A DNA stretch of 37,158 bases from an uncultured Eubacteriales bacterium (GTDB lineage: Bacteria; Bacillota; Clostridia; Christensenellales; CAG-138), in assembly GCA_900546845.1 (NCBI GenBank), contig UREK01000023.1:1-37158 (forward strand), in the 5' to 3' direction. This document shows, piece by piece, positions 7,622-14,409 of the stretch. Each line of letters starts with the position of its first letter. The first letter of the stretch is position 1. The notes below the pieces were generated by a model that was not told the origin of the DNA, ran no database searches, and worked only from the letters and a program-made list of their open reading frames with translations. The position numbers were made by a program, and so were the translations under genes.

Positions 7622-7690
7622 GTGAGCCGCTCCGCGTCGGCTTTGTAAGCGTGGGTTTCCCAACGCCGAAACGCGGGCGAGATTGGTAAG
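7622..7690 (+). ncRNA. Putative ribosomal protein L21 leader
   Basis: About 70-80 nt of untranslated leader lie between the promoter and the rplU ribosome binding site. Foldable segments include AGCCGCTCCGCGTCGGCT and a stem around GTGGG-TTT-CCCAAC. Firmicutes commonly have a structured L21 autoregulatory leader here (the Rfam L21 leader family), so position and size fit. I could not test the match to the covariance model. Confidence 0.45.
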
Positions 7691-7704
7691 AGGAGGTGCA
7701 GGAC

Positions 7705-8010
7705 ATGTACGCTATTATCCGTACCGGCGGCAAGCAGTATAAGGTGGCGGTTGGCGATGAGGTTCTCGTTGAGAAGCTCGACGCCGAAGTCGGCGCTGAA
7801 GTCGCGTTCGAGGTGCTGATGCTTTGCGGCGAGGAAGGCGTTCAGGTCGGCAAGCCCGTGGTTTCGGGCGTGGCTGCCAAGGGCGAAGTCGTCGAGCATG
7901 GCAAGGGTAAGAAAGTCGTAGTCTTCAAGTATAAGCCCAAGAAGAACTACCGCAAGAAGCAGGGCCATCGTCAGCCGTATACCAAGGTCAAGATCAACGC
8001 GATCGGCTAA
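7705..8010 (+). CDS. rplU: 50S ribosomal protein L21
   Basis: 101 residues beginning MYAIIRTGGKQYKV, the canonical L21 N-terminus. The ATG at 7705 has a perfect AGGAGG (7691-7696) 8 nt upstream; the in-frame GTG at 7696 overlaps that site and is not the start. The C-terminal KPKKNYRKKQGHRQPYTKVKI is the conserved 23S rRNA-binding part. It is the first gene of the rplU-prp-rpmA operon, 5 nt before prp. Confidence 0.98.
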   Translation: MYAIIRTGGKQYKVAVGDEVLVEKLDAEVGAEVAFEVLMLCGEEGVQVGKPVVSGVAAKGEVVEHGKGKKVVVFKYKPKKNYRKKQGHRQPYTKVKINAIG

Positions 8011-8015
8011 GGCAT

Positions 8016-8345
8016 ATGACGAGGGTGACAATCTTCCGCCAGAACGGCAGGATCGCAGGCTTTTTGGCAGACGGGCATACCGGCTTTGCCGAAGAAGGGG
8101 AGGACATCGTTTGCAGCGCGGTGAGCGCGGTGACGCAGACGGCTATACTCGGCCTGACGGAGGTGCTGAATCTTCCGGCCGCAGTCGAAGTGCAGGATGC
8201 GAGGCTATCCTGCATGCTCGAAAAGGGCATCGCGGAGGCGGACTGGCAAAGGGCGGAACTCATTTTGGAAACGATGACGGTGGGGCTACGTTCCATCGCG
8301 GATTCCTACGGTGATTACATCAAGATAATCGAAAGGGAGGTGTAA
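8016..8345 (+). CDS. prp: Ribosomal-processing cysteine protease Prp
   Basis: 109 residues. Prp is the cysteine protease that removes the N-terminal extension of ribosomal protein L27 in Firmicutes. The catalytic pair is visible as His21 in DGHTGFA and Cys33 in EDIVCSAVSAV, 12 residues apart as in the family. It sits between rplU and rpmA, the diagnostic arrangement, and rpmA here carries the extension it cleaves. The start ATG at 8016 is 5 nt after the rplU stop with only a weak AAGG before it, so translation may be coupled to rplU. The stop overlaps the region of the rpmA ribosome binding site. Confidence 0.95.
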   Translation: MTRVTIFRQNGRIAGFLADGHTGFAEEGEDIVCSAVSAVTQTAILGLTEVLNLPAAVEVQDARLSCMLEKGIAEADWQRAELILETMTVGLRSIADSYGDYIKIIEREV

Positions 8346-8349
8346 CACG

Positions 8350-8643
8350 ATGATGAAGATCAATCTGCAGCTTTTCGCGCACAAAAAGGGCGTGGGCAGC
8401 TCGCGCAACGGCCGCGACAGCGAATCCAAGCGTCTCGGACCCAAGCGGGCGGACGGCCAGTTCGTTCTGGCCGGCAACATCCTGGTTCGGCAGCGCGGCA
8501 CGCATTTCCATCCCGGCAACAACGTTGGCATTGGCAAGGACGATACGCTCTTTGCAAAGGTTGACGGCGTAGTCCGCTTTGAAACGAAGCGCATGGGCCG
8601 CAAGCAGGTCAGCGTTTACGCAGAGGAAGCCGCTGCGAACTAA
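8350..8643 (+). CDS. rpmA: 50S ribosomal protein L27 with Prp-cleaved extension
   Basis: 97 residues. The N-terminus MMKINLQLF|AHKKGVGSS contains the Firmicutes extension with the Prp cleavage site after LQLF, exposing the AHKKG terminus that reaches the peptidyl transferase centre. The L27 core follows (SSRNGRDSESKRLGPKR, VRQRGTHFHPGNNVGIGKDDTLFA). AAGGGAGG lies 9 nt before the first ATG. It is the last gene of the operon, followed by a terminator at 8659. No obgE follows, unlike many Firmicutes where rpmA is next to obg. Confidence 0.98.
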   Translation: MMKINLQLFAHKKGVGSSRNGRDSESKRLGPKRADGQFVLAGNILVRQRGTHFHPGNNVGIGKDDTLFAKVDGVVRFETKRMGRKQVSVYAEEAAAN

Positions 8644-8658
8644 CGGAAACGTTTTTTG

Positions 8659-8689
8659 AAAGCCCGTTCCAAACCGGAATGGGCTTTTT
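8659..8689 (+). terminator. Terminator of the rplU-prp-rpmA operon
   Basis: Stem AAAGCCCGTTCC / GGAATGGGCTTT with one G-T wobble and a 5-nt loop, followed by TTTTT, 15 nt after the rpmA stop. Confidence 0.92.
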
Positions 8690-8712
8690 CATTGGAAGCG
8701 GGAGGGTAAAGG

Positions 8713-9264
8713 ATGGTAGCGTACCGGAAAATCGAACCGGCGGAACTGACGCCGGCGCTCTTTGCGGGCTTTGCGCGCCACCAGGAGGTGAAGCGCTGCT
8801 GGCGTAAGGACGATGGGGCCTGGGTGCTCAGAAATATCGCGTTTACGGAGGAGTGGGACGCTGCGGATTATGCGCATCTGATCGAATGCCTGCGCGGTAC
8901 GCTCGCGGCGGGCGGCTCCCTCACCGGCGCGTTTGAAGCGGGTAGGCTCGTGGGGTTTGCCTCCGTGGAAGCGAAGCGCTTTGGAAGGGAAAGACAATAC
9001 TGCCAGCTTTCAAGCCTGCATGTTTCCTTTGAAAGCCGGGGCAGGGGGATCGGGAGTAGGCTCATCCAATGCGCCTGCGCGGCAGGCCGTGCCCTTGGGG
9101 CGGAGAAACTTTACATTTCCGCGCACTCCTCGGAGGAAACACAGGCGTTTTACCGCGCGATGGGCTGCGTGGAAGCAGCGGAATACGATCCGGCGCTCAC
9201 CGCGGCTGAGCCGTGCGATTGTCAACTGGAGCTCGCTTTAGCCGGAGGTGGCGGGCATGTATGA
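8713..9264 (+). CDS. GNAT family N-acetyltransferase
   Basis: 183 residues. The acetyl-CoA-binding motif A is LSSLHVSFESRGRGIGSRLI (about residues 98-117), with the R-G-x-G-x-G pyrophosphate loop. A later segment, EETQAFYRAMGCVEA, is motif B. The acetyl acceptor cannot be predicted. GGGAGGG lies about 10 nt before the ATG. The 3' end overlaps the start of the OGG-type glycosylase gene by 8 nt, so the two are translationally coupled. A working link between them is not evident. Confidence 0.88.
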   Translation: MVAYRKIEPAELTPALFAGFARHQEVKRCWRKDDGAWVLRNIAFTEEWDAADYAHLIECLRGTLAAGGSLTGAFEAGRLVGFASVEAKRFGRERQYCQLSSLHVSFESRGRGIGSRLIQCACAAGRALGAEKLYISAHSSEETQAFYRAMGCVEAAEYDPALTAAEPCDCQLELALAGGGGHV

Positions 9265-10147
9265 AACCGTACTTTGGCGGGATGGCGTGCTGACCGTTTC
9301 AGGCATAGAACGCCTGGATTTGGGCCGGACGCTCGCCTGCGGCCAATCCTTCCGTTGGGAAAAGGCGGGGCAGGGCTGGTTCGGCGTGGCCTTCGGGCGC
9401 GGCGTATACGTGGAGGCGGAGAGCGGGACGCTCCGCGTATTCCCATGCGCGGAGGAGGATGCGCCGCTCTGGCTTTCCTATTTTGACCTAGCGCGGGATT
9501 ACGGGGCCATCGAAGCGCAGCTTTGCGCGGACGCGCGGCTTTGCGCCTGCGTGCCATATGCCTCCGGCATCCGCGTGCTGAACCAGGAACCCTTTGAAAC
9601 GCTCATCACCTTCATCCTTTCGGCAAACAACAATACGGGGCGGATCGCGGGGATCGTCGCGCGGCTCTGTGCCTGTGCGGGCGAGCGTGCGGCGATGCCG
9701 GACGGCCGGGAATACCGGCGCTTTCCTGCGCCGGAGGCCGTCGCGGCGCTCGATGTAGAGGCGCTGCGCGCCATCGGCGCAGGTTATCGCGCGCCCTATG
9801 TGCTTGAAAGTGCACGCATGGCGGCGGATGGGTTCGACCTTGAAGCCCTGCGAGGGATACCGCTTCCCGAAGCGCGCAGGGCGCTTGCCGCGTTCCCAGG
9901 CGTTGGGCCGAAGGTGGCGGACTGCATCCTGCTGTTTTCCCTCGGCCACACGGACGCCTTCCCGGTGGATGTCTGGATCGGCCGGGCGCTCAAAATGATG
10001 TTTTTTGACGGGGAAACGCCCGGCCGGCGCGAAACGGAGCGTCTCCTGCGCGAGCTTGGGCCGATGAGTGGGATCATCCAGCAATATGTTTTTCATTATG
10101 CCCGCGAGCGAAAGCTGGCGACGAAGCGGGAAAAGAAGGAAGGTTAA
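9257..10147 (+). CDS. ogg: OGG1-type 8-oxoguanine DNA glycosylase/AP lyase
   Basis: 296 residues from the ATG at 9257, with GGAGG (9244-9248) 8 nt upstream; an in-frame GTG at 9248 lies in that site. The N-terminal OGG domain carries LACGQSFRWEK (about 26-36). The helix-hairpin-helix GPD domain has FPGVGPKVADC with the Schiff-base lysine K219, and AFPVDVW with the catalytic Asp238. These features separate OGG1-type bifunctional glycosylases from plain AlkA. The enzyme excises 8-oxoguanine opposite C and nicks the abasic site. There is no Fe-S motif at the C-terminus, as expected. It overlaps the upstream acetyltransferase gene. Confidence 0.92.
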   Translation: MYETVLWRDGVLTVSGIERLDLGRTLACGQSFRWEKAGQGWFGVAFGRGVYVEAESGTLRVFPCAEEDAPLWLSYFDLARDYGAIEAQLCADARLCACVPYASGIRVLNQEPFETLITFILSANNNTGRIAGIVARLCACAGERAAMPDGREYRRFPAPEAVAALDVEALRAIGAGYRAPYVLESARMAADGFDLEALRGIPLPEARRALAAFPGVGPKVADCILLFSLGHTDAFPVDVWIGRALKMMFFDGETPGRRETERLLRELGPMSGIIQQYVFHYARERKLATKREKKEG

Positions 10148-10289
10148 CATGGAACGCGCCAAAAAGCATGGCCTGAGCGGCAATGCATGCAAACGCAACT
10201 GCGGTATTTGACGGAATCGCACCGGGCGATAAAAGCGCCGTTTCATCGGGAACTTCGGTTTGACACGCGGGATGCTCTGCTCTAAACTG
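10148..10289 (+). other. Intergenic stretch with two overlapping tiny reading frames
   Basis: An ATG at 10149 with AAGGAAGG just upstream opens a 20-codon frame (10149-10211, two cysteines near the end). In another frame an ATG at 10187 opens 32 codons (10187-10285, basic, ending RDALL). They overlap around a repeated ATGCATGC. Neither resembles a family I know. They could be a leader peptide, a decayed small gene or chance; I do not call either a gene. Confidence 0.2.
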
Positions 10290-10310
10290 TTGTACTTAGT
10301 AAGTATACAA
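10290..10310 (+). promoter_or_regulatory. Imperfect inverted repeat before the TRIC gene
   Basis: TTGTACTTAGTAAGTATACAA reads as an inverted repeat (TTGTA-CTTA / TAAG-TATACAA with a two-base bulge) directly in front of the GAGGTGAG ribosome binding site. No clean promoter is seen nearby, so this may be an operator or part of one. Confidence 0.3.
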
Positions 10311-10324
10311 GAGGTGAGATCCCT

Positions 10325-10969
10325 TTGGAGCAGCTTATTCCAGCGTTTGAGATGATCGGCACGGTCGCGTTTGGGATCTCCGGCGCATTGACGGGCATCC
10401 GAAAAAACATGGATTTGTTTGGCGTGATGATCTTAGGCGTGGTCGCTGCATGCGGCGGCGGCCTGGTGCGGGACATGATCCTGGGGATCGCTCCGCCCGC
10501 GTTGTTTGAAACGCCGAAATATGTTGCCGTTGCCGCTGCTACGTCGGTCGTTGTGTTCATCCCATGTATCCGGCGCTGGCTGATGAAGAAGAGCCACCAC
10601 GGGTTTGAACGCATCTTGCTGCTGATGGATTCCATTGGCCTTGGCGTGTTCACGATGGTCGGCATGCGGGTTGCGTATGGCTGCGGCTATGATTGCGGTG
10701 CGTTCCTTGCAATTTCAGTCGGCGTGATCACGGGCGTAGGCGGCGGGCTGATGCGCGATGTTTTTGCGGGCGACAGGCCATATATCTTCGTGAAGCACAT
10801 CTATGCCTGCGCTTCGATCCTCGGGGCGGTTCTTTTTGCAGTGCTGCGCGGCTGGTGCGGCGATGCGGCCGCGATCCTCGCAGGCGCTGCGCTGATAATC
10901 CTGATCCGCCTGCTTTCGGCACATTTCCGGTGGAGCCTGCCCCGGGCGCATGAAATGGAAGAAGCATAA
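10325..10969 (+). CDS. TRIC/UPF0126 family membrane channel (YicG-like)
   Basis: 214 residues from a TTG start with GAGGTGAG (10311-10318) upstream. The family consists of two repeats of a three-helix unit plus a seventh helix. Both repeats are visible: GVVAACGGGLVRDMILG (about 40-56) and GVITGVGGGLMRDVFAG (about 130-146), each with the glycine-rich GGGLxRD kink. Bacterial members are homotrimeric, cation-conducting TRIC homologues; some are annotated as glycine transporters. The charged tail AHEMEEA is cytosolic. It is a single gene ended by the terminator at 10983. No neighbour suggests a specific substrate. Confidence 0.9.
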   Translation: MEQLIPAFEMIGTVAFGISGALTGIRKNMDLFGVMILGVVAACGGGLVRDMILGIAPPALFETPKYVAVAAATSVVVFIPCIRRWLMKKSHHGFERILLLMDSIGLGVFTMVGMRVAYGCGYDCGAFLAISVGVITGVGGGLMRDVFAGDRPYIFVKHIYACASILGAVLFAVLRGWCGDAAAILAGAALIILIRLLSAHFRWSLPRAHEMEEA

Positions 10970-10982
10970 CGGAAACACATCG

Positions 10983-11018
10983 GCGCGCACTGCGGAACGT
11001 TCCGCGGCGCGCTTTTTT
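10983..11018 (+). terminator. Terminator of the TRIC gene
   Basis: A 14-bp perfect palindrome, GCGGAACGTTCCGC, is enclosed by GCGCGC on both sides (asymmetric ACT/G internal loop) and followed by TTTTTT (11013-11018). Confidence 0.92.
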
Positions 11019-11077
11019 ATTTTTGGCCGCAATTTCCAAAACTCGTGCATATTCGATGGGATTCGTGGGAATTCTAG

Positions 11078-11106
11078 GAAGGAAGCGGATTTTGCGGGGC
11101 GAATCT
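11078..11106 (+). promoter_or_regulatory. Sigma-H-like promoter of the spoIIA operon
   Basis: GAAGGAAGC (11078-11086), 11 bp, then GGCGAATCT (11098-11106) fits the sigma-H pattern RnAGGAwWW-N11/12-RnnGAATww, with the AGGA and GAAT cores intact and three mismatches in the flanking A/T positions. It lies 42 nt before spoIIAA. In Bacillus the spoIIA operon is sigma-H- and Spo0A-dependent. I saw no convincing Spo0A box. Confidence 0.5.
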
Positions 11107-11148
11107 ATTTGTGATATTCCATATATCTATGCGAAAGGGGATGCATGT

Positions 11149-11484
11149 ATGCAGATAAAAACCCAAAGGGACGGCGAGACGCTTGCCGTGCTTCTCACGG
11201 GGGAGCTGGATCACCACAGCGCAGCTCCCTTGCGCGTGGAGCTGGACGCGCTGCTTTCCGACCGTTCGATCCGCTGCCTTGCGCTCGATCTGCGCGGCGT
11301 TTCGTTCATGGACAGCTCCGGCCTTGGCGTGGTACTTGGGCGCTACAAGGTTTTGAAGGAGCGCGGCGGCAGCCTGCGGATCGCGGGCGCATCGCGGCCG
11401 GTCGAGCGGATCTTGAAGATGGCGGGCGTTTATGCGCTCTTGGGGCAACAGGATGCTGAAAGGGGAGAGGGACATGTTGGATAA
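11149..11484 (+). CDS. spoIIAA: Anti-sigma-F factor antagonist SpoIIAA
   Basis: 111 residues, close to the usual 116, from the ATG at 11149 with AAAGGGG (11134-11140) 8 nt upstream. It is a STAS-domain protein. The phosphoacceptor region VSFMDSSGLGVVLGRYK (about 51-67) contains the serine (S57) that SpoIIAB phosphorylates and SpoIIE dephosphorylates. Unphosphorylated SpoIIAA frees sigma-F in the forespore. It overlaps spoIIAB by 11 nt. The frame is open further upstream, but there is no better start. Confidence 0.95.
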   Translation: MQIKTQRDGETLAVLLTGELDHHSAAPLRVELDALLSDRSIRCLALDLRGVSFMDSSGLGVVLGRYKVLKERGGSLRIAGASRPVERILKMAGVYALLGQQDAERGEGHVG

Positions 11485-11911
11485 CGAAATGCACGTCAGC
11501 TTTTTGGGCGTGTCGCAAAACGAATCGTTTGCGCGGATGGTAGCCGCGGCGTTTGTGTCGCAGCTTAACCCTACCATCGAGGAGTTGACGGACATCCGCA
11601 CCGCCGTGAGCGAAGCAGTCACGAACGCGATCATCCACGGCTACAGCGGAATGCGCGGCATGGTCATGATGGACTGCGCCATCGCCGGGCGCACCTTCAC
11701 CGTGACCGTGCGGGACGAGGGGCGCGGCATCCCGGATGTGGCGCTCGCCATGCAGCCGTTTTACACCAGTGTCCCGAACCTAGAACGCTCCGGCATGGGC
11801 TTTGCCGTGATGGAGGCGTTTATGGATTCCGTGACGGTGGAATCCGAGGTGGGCCGCGGGACGACAGTGACCATGAAAAAAGAAATCGCGGCGGTGGGGT
11901 GCGATGAATGA
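11474..11911 (+). CDS. spoIIAB: Anti-sigma-F factor / serine kinase SpoIIAB
   Basis: 145 residues, full length, from the ATG at 11474 with GGGGAGAGG upstream. It is a GHKL-type ATPase with an N box EAVTNAIIHGY, a G1 box VRDEGRGIPD and a G2 box ERSGMGFAVM. It holds sigma-F inactive and phosphorylates SpoIIAA. Its 3' end overlaps sigF by 8 nt; the three genes form a tight, translationally coupled operon in the standard order. Confidence 0.96.
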   Translation: MLDNEMHVSFLGVSQNESFARMVAAAFVSQLNPTIEELTDIRTAVSEAVTNAIIHGYSGMRGMVMMDCAIAGRTFTVTVRDEGRGIPDVALAMQPFYTSVPNLERSGMGFAVMEAFMDSVTVESEVGRGTTVTMKKEIAAVGCDE

Positions 11912-12641
11912 GAACGCGCCGCTTGCAAATGAGGAAACAAGAGAACTGATCCGCCGCGCACAGCAGGGGGACAGCAGGGCGCAGGAGCGGCTTACGCTCT
12001 GCAACACTGCGCTTGTGAAATCCATCGTAAAGCGCTATATGAACCGGCATGTGGAGTACGACGACCTGTTCCAAATTGGCTGCATGGGGCTCGTGAAGGC
12101 GATCCGCAACTTCGACCTTTCCTACGACGTACGCTTTTCCACTTATGCGGTCCCGATGATTGCGGGGGAGATCAAGCGTTTCCTGCGGGATGACGGGATG
12201 ATCAAGGTGAGCCGTTCCCTGAAAGAGCTTGCGGCGCAGGCTGCGGCCGCGCGGGAGCGGCTTTCCGCCGAACAGGGGCGGGATGTGGGCGTTGCGGAAA
12301 TCGCGGCTTCGCTCGGCGTGGACGCGGAGGAGGTCGCGGCGGCGCTCGAGGCCGCGCGGCCGCACATGTCTATCTATGAGCCCGCCTATGGAGACGATTC
12401 CGACGCGCTGATGCTCGACCGCGTGCAGGACGGCGCGGACGAGATGGGAGACACGCTCAATCGCGTGCTCCTCAAGGAGTTGCTCGGCACGCTGGAACCG
12501 CGGGAGCGGACGATCATCCTGCTGCGCTATTTTTCGGACAAAACGCAGAACGAGATCGCCGCGCAGATGGGGATCTCGCAGGTGCAGGTCTCGCGTCTGG
12601 AGAGCAAGATTTTACAAAAGCTGCGTGAAAGGGCAAAATAA
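11904..12641 (+). CDS. sigF: RNA polymerase sporulation sigma factor SigF
   Basis: 245 residues. Sigma-70 regions are present in order: region 2 with YDDLFQIGCMGLVKAIRNFD and FSTYAVPMIAGEIKRFLRDD (about 50-100), region 3 (about 105-160) and region 4 with LEPRERTIILLRYFSDKTQNEIA plus the helix-turn-helix GISQVQVSRLESK (about 215-235). It directs early forespore transcription. The start overlaps spoIIAB. A terminator follows at once, so no spoVA genes are attached as they are in Bacillus. Confidence 0.96.
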   Translation: MNENAPLANEETRELIRRAQQGDSRAQERLTLCNTALVKSIVKRYMNRHVEYDDLFQIGCMGLVKAIRNFDLSYDVRFSTYAVPMIAGEIKRFLRDDGMIKVSRSLKELAAQAAAARERLSAEQGRDVGVAEIAASLGVDAEEVAAALEAARPHMSIYEPAYGDDSDALMLDRVQDGADEMGDTLNRVLLKELLGTLEPRERTIILLRYFSDKTQNEIAAQMGISQVQVSRLESKILQKLRERAK

Positions 12642-12646
12642 AAAAT

Positions 12647-12682
12647 AGAGCCAGAATTCATTAGAATGCCGGCTCTGTTTTT
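12647..12682 (+). terminator. Bidirectional terminator after sigF
   Basis: Stem AGAGCCaGaATTC / GAATgCcGGCTCT with two mismatches and a short loop, followed by GTTTTT. On the other strand the stem is followed by TATTTTTTATTTT, so it also serves the convergent gene at 12696-13544. Confidence 0.88.
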
Positions 12683-12695
12683 GATCCCATTGCTT

Positions 12696-13544
12696 TTACC
12701 GCCCCGCGGCCTTATTTACCTGCGTGGCGTGCTCCACATCCGGCAGTTGGCCGACGTGGGAAAGGCTGCCGCTGAAAAACATGCAGGCATGGCCCGCCAT
12801 CTCGTTGGCGGCGACGGAATCCTCCCCATGCGGGTAGCCCTGCAGCGAAGCGGCGATGAGCCTGCTGTCCACGGAGAGGACGACAGGGCGCTTGGAGTAA
12901 TTGAATTCGCCGCCGAAGGCCTCCTTGTAGGCGGCGGTATCCACGGTGTCGGCGCATTCCATTTCCGCGTGCATCTCGCCTCCGCAGAATACCATATCAA
13001 ACTGCGCGCCAGTGTTGTAGTCGGTCACGGAATAGGTCTGCCCTTCCATGAGCAGCGCCTTGACCTCGTTCCAGGGGACGAGCTCTCCTGTGACACTCGC
13101 CGCGCCGGAAAGCTGCTGGCCGATGGGGATGGAGGCTGCGATGTCCACGCGCTTGGCGCTCTGCTCAAACAGGAACGCGCGGGATTGCTCCCCCACCGTG
13201 CCGTCTGCGATGATGGGGAAGCCGGCGGCGTCCGTCTGGTTCTGCTGGAACTTTTTCGTTGCCTCCACGGTCATGCTCTGGAAATTGCCCGTGGGCTTAT
13301 AGTTGAAATACCCGAGCTCGCGCAGGCGGAGCTGGATGCGCACCACCATTTCGCCCGTGGAACCATAGCTGATGAGCGCGTTCGCCGCCTGCGGCGTTGC
13401 AGAAGGCGATGGGCTGGGCGAGGCTTCCGGACGATCGGAAGGGGAGCCCGCCGGGCTGGCGGACGGGGTGGGCTCGGCAAGGGCCGCCGGATAGGCCGCG
13501 AATAGGAACAGCGCGGCAAGCAGGAAAACACAGCACTTTTTCAT
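12696..13544 (-). CDS. Secreted peptidoglycan-binding protein with unknown C-terminal domain
   Basis: 282 residues. A signal peptide (1-23, ending AALA) is followed by a Pro/Ser linker (24-52), a PG_binding_1 domain (about 57-118, GSTGEMVVRIQLRLRELGYF) and a C-terminal domain of about 130 residues. That domain matches the C-terminus of the protein at 17875-19032: a G-G-x-x-H-A block (GGEMHAEMEC here), a GYPHGED segment, and GHACMFFSGSLSH with an invariant GH-x-C and GS-x-x-H. I do not know its function; conserved Cys and His suggest an enzyme or metal site on the outer cell surface. No ribosome binding site precedes the ATG, and a TATACT lies only 6 nt upstream, so the message may be leaderless. 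yunB lies 46 nt upstream on the same strand. Confidence 0.85.
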   Translation of the reverse strand: MKKCCVFLLAALFLFAAYPAALAEPTPSASPAGSPSDRPEASPSPSPSATPQAANALISYGSTGEMVVRIQLRLRELGYFNYKPTGNFQSMTVEATKKFQQNQTDAAGFPIIADGTVGEQSRAFLFEQSAKRVDIAASIPIGQQLSGAASVTGELVPWNEVKALLMEGQTYSVTDYNTGAQFDMVFCGGEMHAEMECADTVDTAAYKEAFGGEFNYSKRPVVLSVDSRLIAASLQGYPHGEDSVAANEMAGHACMFFSGSLSHVGQLPDVEHATQVNKAAGR

Positions 13545-13550
13545 GCTCTA

Positions 13551-13559
13551 AGTATAGCA
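13551..13559 (-). promoter_or_regulatory. Extended -10 promoter predicting a leaderless transcript
   Basis: Minus-strand TGC-TATACT: TATACT at 13551-13556 with TG in the extended position (13557-13559). The hexamer ends 6 nt before the ATG, so transcription would start at or beside the start codon. No -35 is obvious. Alternatively the gene is read from yunB. Confidence 0.4.
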
Positions 13560-13590
13560 TAAAGCGGCTCCGTTTTGTATAAAGTTTTTG

Positions 13591-14286
13591 TTACGGCGCA
13601 TCCGTCGGGATCAGGTTGAGCATATCCTCCTCGGAGGCGACGTTTGTGTATACTTCGGGTACGTCGCCCACGATGATGCTTTCTGCGATGGCCGCTTCCG
13701 CCCGCACGGAGATTGTCTCCGAAACGCCGGGCATTACGAGCCGCACGGAGGCGGTGAGCAGGAGGTTCACGCGGTAGAGCGTCTGGTTGATGCCCGAGGA
13801 GACGAATTCCGAATGGAATTCGCTCTGCACGCTGCCCGCGGGGCTGAAGGTAACGTTGACGCTCGGCCCCTTGCCGGCGAGGAATGAGATCCCCGTGATC
13901 GTGCCGATGGGGATCGAAATGCCTTGGTCGCCCATCTGCGCGATGCGCTCCTGCGCCGCTTCGGCGCAGTCGGCGGCCAGGATGTTCATCTTATGCGTGT
14001 TGGCTTGGAGCATGTAAACGCGTTCGCTGCTCTCATGCACCTGGATGAGGCGCGCGTAATTTGTCTCGTCGCCCATGGATTCGAGGATCGCGTCGTTCAT
14101 CGCGCGCGCAGCGACGGAGCGGATCCGCGCGATGGCAAGCGCCGTCATCGCGGGGCGCATGTTTGCGCTCAGCAGGCCGATGGCCACGGCCAGCAGCAGG
14201 ATAAAAAGCATAAAGAGAAGCAGCGCGATCCGCAGGGAGCGCCGCTTTTTGCCTACGGCGCCCGGGCGGGGCGATCCCTTTTCCAT
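13591..14286 (-). CDS. yunB: Sporulation protein YunB
   Basis: 231 residues from an ATG with AAGGAGG 7 nt upstream. A positively charged N-terminus leads into one membrane segment (about 19-42) and an extracytoplasmic domain. Family blocks include MRPAMTALAIARIRSVAARAMN, the GINQTLYRVNLLLTASVRLVMPG region, and the C-terminal IAESIIVGDVPEVYTN. In Bacillus, YunB is a mother-cell sporulation protein needed for full sporulation; its mechanism is unknown. Its presence supports true endospore formation. No convincing sigma-E promoter could be placed. Confidence 0.9.
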   Translation of the reverse strand: MEKGSPRPGAVGKKRRSLRIALLLFMLFILLLAVAIGLLSANMRPAMTALAIARIRSVAARAMNDAILESMGDETNYARLIQVHESSERVYMLQANTHKMNILAADCAEAAQERIAQMGDQGISIPIGTITGISFLAGKGPSVNVTFSPAGSVQSEFHSEFVSSGINQTLYRVNLLLTASVRLVMPGVSETISVRAEAAIAESIIVGDVPEVYTNVASEEDMLNLIPTDAP

Positions 14287-14353
14287 ATGACGCCTCCTTC
14301 CGGCAGGATTTTGTGAATGCGGTGTTAATTCATTCTATGCGTAAACGCAAATA

Positions 14354-14383
14354 TTGAGCCTTTCGGCTGCAATGTGTTATAAT
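14354..14383 (+). promoter_or_regulatory. Promoter of the class A PBP gene
   Basis: TTGAGC (14354-14359), an 18-bp spacer, and TATAAT (14378-14383) preceded by an extended -10 TG at 14375-14376. It lies 26 nt before the start codon and divergent to yunB. Confidence 0.75.
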
Positions 14384-14409
14384 AGGCTTGGATGGTTATA
14401 AGGAGATTT

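Noticed and set aside
14287..14353. Sigma-E promoter for yunB
   Set aside because: A CATAGAAT and an AATATT are present on the minus strand, but the spacing is about 10 bp instead of 14-15, so the match is not credible.
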